A stretch of DNA of 5,929 nucleotides from Gammaproteobacteria bacterium (GCA_016191795.1 JACPVK010000093.1:1-5929); one strand, 5' to 3'; counted from the stretch's first letter, positions 1 to 5,929 are shown. Translations and numbers: made by a program. The notes: generated from the letters alone by a model not told the origin.

Positions 1-3000
1 GCACGACGATCCATTCGAAACCGTAACCGATGAAGCCCAGGCATGCCCCGAAACAGCGGCAGCAGAAACCATTACGCTGGCGTATGAACCGCCATCCGGT
101 CCGATCGAACCCGTCAAAATAATAAATAGTCAGCCGGTATTTTTACCCGGTTATGTTGCGCGTTTAAAACGCTTAATGGATGAGATTCCGGAAAAAGCCA
201 ATGTGCGTTTGAGTTTTGTGGGTTACACCAGCAATGAACGTATGGACAGGCGTGCGGCCATGGTTTACGGCGATGATATCGGGCTGTCTACTGCACGTGC
301 ACGTCGTGTAATGGAAACGGTTAAATCCGAGCTGGGTTTAACTGACAGGCAGGTGCAAATCGAAGGCCGTGGATTTGTGCAGTCCAAAGACGTGGTGAGT
401 ACCGGTTTTACCCAGTCAGATATGTCTCGCGTCGAAATTCAGATTGTCTACGACGAACTGGCCGTGCTGGATGAAGATAAAAATCTGGATATCGAGCGTA
501 TTAGCCGTGAAGCACTCGCGCAAACACCTTATGCCTTAAATATGATGCGCATAACAGTCGATGGCCAGCCAATCGATGATCCATATAAAAATACCGCAGA
601 CATACAGCGCTGCACCGATGTGGCACTGGATCAGGCAAAGATCGAGTTCAAGTTTGACAACCTGTTGCTGAAACCACGGCTCAATATAACGGCCTGGCCG
701 AACACGATTCGTTATCAGGATGATGTGAATACCGACATTCAGGACAATGCGGTGAGGTTCCGTGCCTACACCAATTACCCGGTGTTCATTGCAAAATATG
801 AAGTGCGTATTTTCAGGGAAGAACAATCTATACAGGATGATCCGCTGGCAATAGTGGAACTGGATACCAATCGTGAAGGCATGTGGCAGGCTGAGATAAA
901 AGATTTCAAAGCGCCATTAATGAAATTGAAATATGTGCTTCGGGTTTATGATGATCTTAAGGATGATAAACAGCATTATGACGAAACCAGAGCCTTGCCA
1001 TTATGGCTGGTTTCCGAGGTGCGTAATAATGATCTTAATTCCGAAAAAACGCACGATGCCAACAAGGAGTTATTGGCAGGTTATGGCGAAAACCATATTG
1101 CAATACAAACTATTCCTTTAAAGGGTGGTGCCATATCAGCATATGGTACGCAAATACCGCCTGATCATACGGTCTGGCTGGGTGGTCTTCCTGTACCGGT
1201 AACAGACAAAGGCGAATTTGTTGCAGAAGGAATTTATCCGCCAGGCTTACAAACAGTAGAAGTGGCTGTGCTGGATAAGGAAGGTAACGGTAACCTCTAC
1301 CTGCGTGATCTGGAACTGCAAAAGAACGACTGGTTCTATGTTGGTGTAGCCGATGTGACGGCTGCCTGGGACAATACAAACGGTCCGGCACAACTGGTGA
1401 CACAGGATCAAACTCATTACGACAACGACCTGGCTGTCGACGGCCAACTGGCATTTTACGTCAATGGTAAATTTGGTGATAACTGGAAATTAACCGCCAG
1501 TGCCGATACGCGAGAAGGGCCACTCAATGAGATTTTCGATAATTTCCTGAATAAATCACCCGATGCCTTATTCCGTCGTCTGGATCCGGATTATTACTAT
1601 CCAACATTCGGTGATGACAGTGTTGTCGAAGACATGGCACCCACCATGGGCAAAATGTATGTGAAATTACAGCACGATGAAAACTTTGGTATGTGGGGTA
1701 ATTTCAAGATTGAATACACCGATACCGATCTGGCGCATATCGATCGTGGACTTTATGGCGCCAATTTACATTATGAAAGCGACGAGGCCACTTCGTTTGG
1801 TGAAGAGAAACTCATGCTGGACGGTTTTGCCGCCGAACCTGGCACCATTGCTGGACGTGATGGATACCGTGGTACCGGTGGTTCACTTTATTTCCTGCGG
1901 CACCAGGATATTCTGACGGGATCAGAACGCGTGCGTATCGAAATTCGCGATCAGGATTCCGGTATGGTTATCGGCGTCAGAAACCTGATTGCATCACTCG
2001 ATTACGATGTGGATTACATACAGGGCCGAATTTTATTGAGCGAGCCATTATCCGCAACGGCTGCCGGCAGCATGCTGGTTAATAATGGATCGCTTGCCGG
2101 TAACCCGGCCTATCTGGTCGTGCGTTACGAATACACACCTGGCTTTGAGGATCTGAATGATATAGCCACCGGTGGTCGAGCCCATTACTGGGTTAACGAA
2201 AAGGTCAAGATTGGATTAACCGCATCCAAACAGGAAGAAACGGGCAATGAAAACACCCTCAATGGTGTGGATGTCACCCTGCGTAAATCGGCCGGCACCT
2301 GGTTAAAAATGGAACTGGCTGAAACCACCGGAGCAGGTGTGCAAACCCTTAACTCCATTGATGGTGGCTTTAATTTCGACACCTTCGATCTGGGTACAAC
2401 AACGGATGTGACAGCCGGCGCTTACCGTTTAGATACCAGTATTCGGCTCGATGAATTTATCGACGGTGTGCGTGGCAACAGCACGTTCTATGTACAAAAT
2501 CGTGAAGCCGGTTTTTCTGCGCCCGGCCAGTTAACCGCAACCGATATTGAGCAACTGGGCGGTACATTAAACATGCCGGTTACCGAGCGCATTGATATAC
2601 GCGTAAAAGCCGACAAAAAAGACCAGAAAGAATCACTCGAAACGGCTTCGCTGGAAGTGGATGCGGCTTATAAACTGGATGATAACTGGAATCTGAGTTC
2701 CGGTGCGCGAGTTGATTCGCGCGAGGATCACTCGGTTAATGTGCCAGTGACACAATTACAGGGTGACCGTACCGATGTCACCTTCAAGGCGGCTTATGAT
2801 TCACACGATAACTGGAGTGCCTACGGATTTGCGCAGGGCACAGCTAACACCACGGGTAATCGAGAAGATAACAATCGCGCCGGTAGTGGTGGTTCCTGGC
2901 AGGCAACCGATCGGTTAAAACTGGATGCGGAAGTATCCGGCGGTAATACCGGTACCGGTGCCAGAATCGGTACGGATTATTTGTACACCGATCGTACCAA

Positions 3001-4015
3001 TGTATGCATGACTTACGCACTGGAAAATGAACGCGCCGATAATGGCATTGCCTCGCGTCGCGGCAACATGACGACTGGCGCGCGCTCACGTTATACCGAT
3101 ACCACCAGTGTCTATATGGAAGAGCGTTATGCACATGGTGATGTGCCGACCGGCCTTACTCATGCTGTCGGCGTTGATATTGCACCGGATGATCGCTGGA
3201 ATTACGGCGGTAATTTCGAAACCGGCACACTCGAAGATCAACAAACTTCAGCCACCACCAAACGCACGGCAATCGGATTATTGATGGGTTATGCGTTTGA
3301 AAAAACAAAAATAGCCAGTGCGATTGAATGGCGTAGTGATGAAAGTGAAAACCCTTTAATTGTGGACGTGACAACACGTGAAACCTGGTTATGGAAAAAC
3401 AGCGTTAAATACCAGATCAATCCCGACTGGCGTTTTATCGGAAAACTAAACTGGTCAGAGAGTGAATCATCTCAAGGTGAGTTCTATGACGGTAACTTCA
3501 CCGAAGCAGTCGTGGGTTACGGTTACCGGCCGGTGTTGAATGATCGCTGGAACACACTGGCAAAATACACCTACTTCTACAACGTACCGACAACCGATCA
3601 GCAAACCGTTACCAACACCGCGGTTGAATTTATTCAGAAGAGCCATGTGTTTTCGATTGACACCTTGTACGATCTAACACAACGCTGGAGTCTGGGTGGC
3701 AAGTATGCCTATCGTCTGGGCCAGGTGAGCCAGGAACGCGTTAATCCGGAATTTTTCGACAGCCGCGCCAGCCTGTATGTGCTGCGCGCCGACTGGCACT
3801 TTATGTATCGCTGGGATGCCCTGATAGAAGCTCGCATGCTGGATTTACCCGATGCAGAGGATAGACGCAGTGGTGCATTGCTGGGTTTATACCGTCATTT
3901 TGGTAAAAATTTCAAATTCGGTGTAGGTTATAACTTTACCGATTTCTCCGATGATCTGACCGATCTCGACTTCGACAGTCAGGGTGTTTTTATCAACGTG
4001 ATTGCACAGATGTAA
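1..4015 (+). CDS. Large OmpA-domain outer-membrane beta-barrel protein, 5' partial
   Basis: The reading frame is open from the left edge (first full codon at base 2) to tandem TAA stops at 4013-4018, giving 1337 visible residues. The ATG at 176 lies inside the OmpA-like domain and has no convincing ribosome site, so the true start is upstream. Seen, numbering from base 2: an OmpA-like domain at about 60-150 (GYTSN, then LSTARARRV, then SRVEIQIVYDE); an Ig-like beta segment at about 226-320; a second at about 375-430 (VWLGGLPVPV...GEFVAEGIYPPG); then a beta-rich region with YPTFGDDS (533-540) and DYIQGRILLSEPL (from 671). Amphipathic strands of outer-membrane barrel type continue to the C-terminus. 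The likely role is an outer-membrane protein with a periplasmic OmpA-like part, perhaps anchoring or exporting surface proteins such as the DUF11 protein downstream. Ser77 replaces the usual peptidoglycan-binding Asp; Arg99 is kept. The last residue is Met, not an aromatic. Exact function is unknown. It could be annotated as OmpA family or TonB-receptor-like, but I see no TonB box or plug. Confidence 0.85.
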   Translation, partial: HDDPFETVTDEAQACPETAAAETITLAYEPPSGPIEPVKIINSQPVFLPGYVARLKRLMDEIPEKANVRLSFVGYTSNERMDRRAAMVYGDDIGLSTARARRVMETVKSELGLTDRQVQIEGRGFVQSKDVVSTGFTQSDMSRVEIQIVYDELAVLDEDKNLDIERISREALAQTPYALNMMRITVDGQPIDDPYKNTADIQRCTDVALDQAKIEFKFDNLLLKPRLNITAWPNTIRYQDDVNTDIQDNAVRFRAYTNYPVFIAKYEVRIFREEQSIQDDPLAIVELDTNREGMWQAEIKDFKAPLMKLKYVLRVYDDLKDDKQHYDETRALPLWLVSEVRNNDLNSEKTHDANKELLAGYGENHIAIQTIPLKGGAISAYGTQIPPDHTVWLGGLPVPVTDKGEFVAEGIYPPGLQTVEVAVLDKEGNGNLYLRDLELQKNDWFYVGVADVTAAWDNTNGPAQLVTQDQTHYDNDLAVDGQLAFYVNGKFGDNWKLTASADTREGPLNEIFDNFLNKSPDALFRRLDPDYYYPTFGDDSVVEDMAPTMGKMYVKLQHDENFGMWGNFKIEYTDTDLAHIDRGLYGANLHYESDEATSFGEEKLMLDGFAAEPGTIAGRDGYRGTGGSLYFLRHQDILTGSERVRIEIRDQDSGMVIGVRNLIASLDYDVDYIQGRILLSEPLSATAAGSMLVNNGSLAGNPAYLVVRYEYTPGFEDLNDIATGGRAHYWVNEKVKIGLTASKQEETGNENTLNGVDVTLRKSAGTWLKMELAETTGAGVQTLNSIDGGFNFDTFDLGTTTDVTAGAYRLDTSIRLDEFIDGVRGNSTFYVQNREAGFSAPGQLTATDIEQLGGTLNMPVTERIDIRVKADKKDQKESLETASLEVDAAYKLDDNWNLSSGARVDSREDHSVNVPVTQLQGDRTDVTFKAAYDSHDNWSAYGFAQGTANTTGNREDNNRAGSGGSWQATDRLKLDAEVSGGNTGTGARIGTDYLYTDRTNVCMTYALENERADNGIASRRGNMTTGARSRYTDTTSVYMEERYAHGDVPTGLTHAVGVDIAPDDRWNYGGNFETGTLEDQQTSATTKRTAIGLLMGYAFEKTKIASAIEWRSDESENPLIVDVTTRETWLWKNSVKYQINPDWRFIGKLNWSESESSQGEFYDGNFTEAVVGYGYRPVLNDRWNTLAKYTYFYNVPTTDQQTVTNTAVEFIQKSHVFSIDTLYDLTQRWSLGGKYAYRLGQVSQERVNPEFFDSRASLYVLRADWHFMYRWDALIEARMLDLPDAEDRRSGALLGLYRHFGKNFKFGVGYNFTDFSDDLTDLDFDSQGVFINVIAQM

Positions 4016-4185
4016 TAACTGTTATTTTGTTCACCTGAGCATGTGGTTATTCCCGGATGTTTCAATTGCATCCTGGTTAGCTGCCATTGCCACTAAAAAT
4101 TGTAAGTAATTGTTAAAAGCGAAATGCAATGGCCTGCACGCAGCTTGATACCAAATACCTTGTGTAATTTCAGGATGAGGGCATT
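4016..4185. other. Intergenic spacer with no recognisable gene or strong terminator
   Basis: No open frame with a ribosome site is visible on either strand. The only structure is an 8-bp inverted repeat, gccattgc at 4083-4090 and gcaatggc at 4126-4133, separated by 35 bases and not followed by a T-run. This makes a poor intrinsic terminator, so transcription of the upstream gene probably ends further on or by another mechanism. Confidence 0.5.
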
Positions 4186-4295
4186 AGGGAAGCTCTGGAT
4201 AAGTAATAAGTTGTCGTTCCTGCTAAAGCAGGAACCCCGTAAACAAGTGCCCGGATTCCTGTTTAGCGGAATGACAAGTTATTCAGAGGTTGCTT
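4186..4295. repeat. 110-bp imperfect inverted-repeat element (MITE/REP-like)
   Basis: The ends are terminal inverted repeats: 4186-4202 (agggaagctctggataa) matches the reverse complement of 4279-4295 at 13 of 17 bases. Inside, 4216-4235 forms a perfect 8-bp hairpin, gttcctgc-taaa-gcaggaac. A decayed mate lies at 4255-4272 (attcc...ggaat). The inner halves also mirror each other, with ttgtcgttcc on the left against ttgtcattcc on the opposite strand at the right. TTAG occurs at both edges (4184-4187 and 4294-4297) and could be a target duplication or part of the repeat. There is no coding capacity, so if mobile it is non-autonomous. The layout resembles the common 'cattcc-cgc-aaagcg-ggaatg' family of dispersed palindromes in proteobacteria; family membership is from memory and unverified. 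Confidence 0.7.
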
Positions 4296-4342
4296 AGATA
4301 AAACTGGCTAGCCTGAATATTTCATCAAAATGAAAAGACTTA

Positions 4343-4372
4343 ACGCAAATAAACGCAAATAGAAGCGCAAAT
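4343..4372 (+). repeat. Three short direct repeats (R-CGCAAAT)
   Basis: Copies are acgcaaat at 4343-4350, acgcaaat at 4353-4360 and gcgcaaat at 4365-4372. Start-to-start spacing is 10 and 12 bases, close to one helical turn. This would suit side-by-side binding of a protein on one DNA face, such as a transposase or regulator, but no binding protein is encoded nearby. They lie inside the MITE-like element. Confidence 0.5.
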
Positions 4373-4418
4373 GTTATAAAAGTTGTTTGCTAGAACAGGG
4401 CAACAAACTGTATCACTG

Positions 4419-4494
4419 AAAAAAGCGTTGGCCTGAAGGCCAACCTACAGGAAGATTGCTGCTTTTGTAGGTTCGCCTTCAGGCGAACGCTTTT
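4419..4494. terminator. Possible bidirectional intrinsic terminator formed by the REP hairpins
   Basis: On the plus strand the GC-rich hairpin 4471-4488 is followed by GCTTTTATT. On the minus strand the hairpin from 4444 to 4427 is followed by GC and six T (complement of 4419-4424). Both have the stem plus U-run form of Rho-independent terminators. This would separate transcription of the upstream barrel gene from the downstream DUF11 gene. It is inferred from structure only; the plus-strand U-run is short. Confidence 0.4.
4421..4494. repeat. Inverted REP-like pair with GTAG heads (BIME-like)
   Basis: Two 29-base units face away from each other: 4421-4449 on the minus strand and 4466-4494 on the plus strand, separated by 16 bases. 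Each reads TGTAG, then an 18-base hairpin, then GCTTTT. The plus unit hairpin is gttcgccttcaggcgaac (4471-4488). The minus unit hairpin is gttggccttcaggccaac (complement of 4427-4444). Each is a perfect 8-bp stem. The units match at 27 of 29 bases, and the two differences are a paired change that keeps each stem intact. A GTAG-type tetranucleotide 5' of a short hairpin is the known hallmark of REP sequences moved by REP-associated tyrosine transposases (RAYT family). No RAYT gene is in the window. Confidence 0.75.
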
Positions 4495-4615
4495 ATTGCA
4501 ATCAATTTGATGAAATATCCGGGCTAGTTCCACTGTGGCAGCAGTGCGATTTTCTTATGGCTTGCGAAATGTATGATTACTATTAGTTAACTTTAATAAA
4601 TGCAATTTAAAAAAA

Positions 4616-4642
4616 TTGGGTTTATTGAGTATTGATTATAAA
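4616..4642 (+). promoter_or_regulatory. Candidate sigma-70-type promoter for the DUF11 gene
   Basis: TTGGGT at 4616-4621 and TATAAA at 4637-4642 are separated by 15 bases in a strongly AT-rich stretch. A TG at 4633-4634, just upstream of the -10, could partly compensate as an imperfect extended -10. The spacing is short and the match incomplete. TTGAGT at 4625-4630 is an alternative -35 but has only a poor -10 partner. Either choice leaves a leader of roughly 90-100 bases before the TTG start. Confidence 0.3.
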
Positions 4643-4677
4643 TATCTGTATCGAGAAAAGCCGGTAACAGTATTTAT
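4638..4677. promoter_or_regulatory. Imperfect inverted repeat over the promoter, possible operator
   Basis: ATAAATATCTGT (4638-4649) is complementary to ACAGTATTTAT (4667-4677) over 11 pairs with one bulged base. The centre is 17 bases. The left arm overlaps the candidate -10, so it could bind a dimeric regulator. If transcription begins near 4650, the RNA would lack the left arm, so a DNA-level role is more likely than an RNA hairpin. AT-rich inverted repeats also arise by chance. Confidence 0.3.
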
Positions 4678-4732
4678 GAGTTTTTTTAAACATGAATATT
4701 TTTTTGATCCTGGATTCAGGTGCAGTATTGTG

Positions 4733-4737
4733 AAGGA
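4733..4737 (+). promoter_or_regulatory. Ribosome binding site AAGGA deciding the TTG start
   Basis: AAGGA lies 7 bases before TTG at 4745, a normal spacing, but only 3 bases before ATG at 4741, which is too close and opens a 3-codon frame ending at TAA 4750-4752. An in-frame TAA at 4739-4741 closes the DUF11 frame just upstream, so no earlier start is possible without a frameshift. Confidence 0.65.
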
Positions 4738-4744
4738 TTAATGT

Positions 4745-5929
4745 TTGTTTAATCGATTACAACAAAAAGCCTGCAGGCTCATATTATTTTTAACTCTACT
4801 GGGAAGTGCTACCGCTTCTCAGGCGGGGTTGTTCTGTAGTGAATTTGATGAAATAGATCCACCCAGCCCTGGCAATCCGGGTACCTATGTTATCGATGGC
4901 ACGAGAGTATCGGGAAATATTTATAACTTGCTTGCGGGCGGCACAACCTCCTGGCCCACCCAGATTACCATTGACGCCAATTGTACATTCCAGAATTTTG
5001 TGTCACCGAATGATCTGGATGTCACTCTTAATTTCCAGACGCCTGGACAAGGCGCCAAACCGGTTTATCTAATTGTTTTCGATAACGTCAGTTATAGCGG
5101 AAACATGGCCTGTGCCAACATTGATCACAGAATCTGGCTGGTGAATGGTTCGCGTACTGATTTCAGCAGTCGGTGTCAGGATTTATTTATTCCGGTTGAG
5201 GCTATCAGTAAGCAAAATCCGATTGGCAAAACGGCAGTCGGCATTGGCGAAATTTTTAATTACACACTGATAATTCCGGTGTTGTATGACCCGGCAACAG
5301 GAACAGTCATCGATGGTTCAGGTACCAATGTTGATTTGCATACCATACGTGTGACCGATGATCTTAATGCCACCGGCGCTGACCTGACCGTGGTGGGTAC
5401 GCCAGTAGTTACCTGGAACAGTTCACCACTGAATCACACTTACACCAATAATGCCGGTGTCCTGACATTTGTAATCGATCCTGGCTTTGTGTTGCCAGCC
5501 GGTGATCAGATTCTTATTACTATTCCGGTCGTTGTAGATAATACCAATACGGTCGGCACTCAGTTTGTGAATACGGCCAGTTGGAACTTTGGTCGGGTGA
5601 TCAGTCTCGACCCGGATGGTGATGGCATTTTTGAAGACGTCTTTTTTGATCCGCTGCCGGGTGAAAACGGTGTGACCCAGCCATTAACGATTGGTGCGCC
5701 GGGACTGACCATGAGCAAGACCAGTCTGGACACCACATTGGCACCGGGAAGCGTTGGAAATTTCACACTGGATGTACAAAACACCGGAACCAGTACGGCG
5801 TTTGAGCCCACCATTGTCGATCGGTTACCTGAAAGTGTAACGGCATCCATGTGCGTTACCGATCCAGCATCGTTGCCTTTATCGGCCGGTATCTATCAGG
5901 CAGATGGCACCACGCTGGTTCAATCGCTA
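4745..5929 (+). CDS. Secreted DUF11/isopeptide-domain surface protein, 3' partial
   Basis: 395 codons run from TTG 4745 to the right edge with no stop. Seen: a Sec signal peptide at 1-27 (basic NRLQQKACR, hydrophobic LILFLTLLG, cleavage after ATASQA). Next is an N-terminal domain at about 28-150 with four Cys (31, 80, 123, 144), which could form two disulfides in the periplasm or outside. A first Ig-like repeat (about 153-290) has Lys156 in the first strand, Asp205-Asp206 in VTDDL and Asn276 in FVNTASW. This is the usual layout of isopeptide-forming and DUF11-type repeats. A DPDGDGIFED acidic loop (289-298), possibly calcium-binding, follows. A second repeat starts near 321 (LTMSKTSLDTTLAPGSVGNFTLDVQNTGTSTA) and is cut by the window edge. 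The probable role is an extracellular stalk or adhesin, with more repeats expected beyond the window. The pairing with the OmpA-barrel gene suggests that protein anchors or exports it; this is inference. Confidence 0.85.
   Translation, partial: MFNRLQQKACRLILFLTLLGSATASQAGLFCSEFDEIDPPSPGNPGTYVIDGTRVSGNIYNLLAGGTTSWPTQITIDANCTFQNFVSPNDLDVTLNFQTPGQGAKPVYLIVFDNVSYSGNMACANIDHRIWLVNGSRTDFSSRCQDLFIPVEAISKQNPIGKTAVGIGEIFNYTLIIPVLYDPATGTVIDGSGTNVDLHTIRVTDDLNATGADLTVVGTPVVTWNSSPLNHTYTNNAGVLTFVIDPGFVLPAGDQILITIPVVVDNTNTVGTQFVNTASWNFGRVISLDPDGDGIFEDVFFDPLPGENGVTQPLTIGAPGLTMSKTSLDTTLAPGSVGNFTLDVQNTGTSTAFEPTIVDRLPESVTASMCVTDPASLPLSAGIYQADGTTLVQSL

Larger units (their letters stand above)
4308..4527. mobile_element. 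MITE-like element with 27-bp terminal inverted repeats, no transposase
   Basis: The left arm 4308-4334 (begins ctagcctgaatatttcatca) and the right arm 4501-4527 (ends gatgaaatatccgggctag) are reverse complements at 23 of 27 bases, including an unbroken 13-base core atatttcatcaaa. The 166-base interior has no ORF. It contains three short direct repeats and a REP-like hairpin pair. A long imperfect terminal inverted repeat around non-coding DNA is the signature of a non-autonomous, transposase-dependent element. The termini begin with CTAG. No clear target duplication is visible, although ACTGG on the left and CCACT on the right may extend the repeat across a 2-base gap. It sits 12 bases from the preceding repeat element. 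Confidence 0.65.

Noticed and set aside
176..178. ATG as the start of the large barrel gene
   Set aside because: The frame is open to the left edge, the OmpA-like domain already begins before this codon, and there is no convincing ribosome site upstream.
2948..2959. 12-base perfect palindrome accggtaccggt
   Set aside because: It encodes Thr/Gly-rich residues in the barrel frame and looks like chance codon use; no partner sites are visible.
536..3377. Several minus-strand and other-frame open frames inside the barrel gene
   Set aside because: They are short, lack ribosome sites and domain-like composition, and lie wholly within a strongly supported coding frame.
4083..4133. 8-bp inverted repeat as terminator of the barrel gene
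   Set aside because: The loop is 35 bases and no T-run follows.
4343..4372. CRISPR-like array
   Set aside because: Units are 8 bases with 2-4 base spacers, far from CRISPR repeat and spacer sizes, and no cas genes are present.
4531..4553. Hairpin cactg...cagtg followed by cgatttt
   Set aside because: Only 5 pairs with a short T-run; too weak to call a terminator.
4643..4744. Riboswitch in the DUF11 leader, for example a c-di-GMP type
   Set aside because: I could not find the conserved core motifs or a multi-stem fold; only a 4-bp cctg/cagg hairpin is visible.
4887..5072. 61-codon plus-strand open frame
   Set aside because: It lies in another frame inside the DUF11 gene, whose signal peptide and repeats support the frame of 4745.
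5560..5850. 96-codon minus-strand open frame
   Set aside because: It is antisense to the DUF11 repeats and shows no features of its own; regular repeat codons often leave such frames.

Overview
The window reads as a piece of a Gram-negative chromosome, most likely gammaproteobacterial. This is inferred from an outer-membrane beta-barrel protein with an OmpA-like periplasmic domain, an exported DUF11-type surface protein, moderate GC with an AT-rich intergenic region, and small palindromic repeats of the REP and MITE kind. No RNA gene or marker gene is present, so placement below class level is not possible.

Layout: bases 1-4015 (+) hold the last 1337 codons of one very large envelope protein that enters from upstream. 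It has an OmpA-like domain, two Ig-like beta segments, and a long beta-rich part ending in a C-terminal outer-membrane barrel. Bases 4016-4744 are a 729-base gap with no gene. The gap carries a 110-bp inverted-repeat element (4186-4295), a second MITE-like element with 27-bp terminal inverted repeats (4308-4527), and three short direct repeats inside that. It also carries a back-to-back REP pair whose hairpins look like a two-way terminator, then an AT-rich promoter-like stretch. Bases 4745-5929 (+) are the first 395 codons of a secreted DUF11/isopeptide-domain surface protein. It starts at TTG and runs off the right edge.

Working model (inference): the two genes form a surface system. The barrel protein sits in the outer membrane with its OmpA-like part in the periplasm. 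The DUF11 protein is exported through Sec and builds a stalk of Ig-like, possibly isopeptide-locked, domains outside the cell. The repeats between them suggest the genes are transcribed separately. The OmpA-like domain has Ser where classical members have the diaminopimelate-binding Asp. The barrel lies after the OmpA domain rather than before it, the reverse of OmpA itself. The function of this barrel/DUF11 pair is not something I recognise as established, and it is the best candidate here for an undescribed system.
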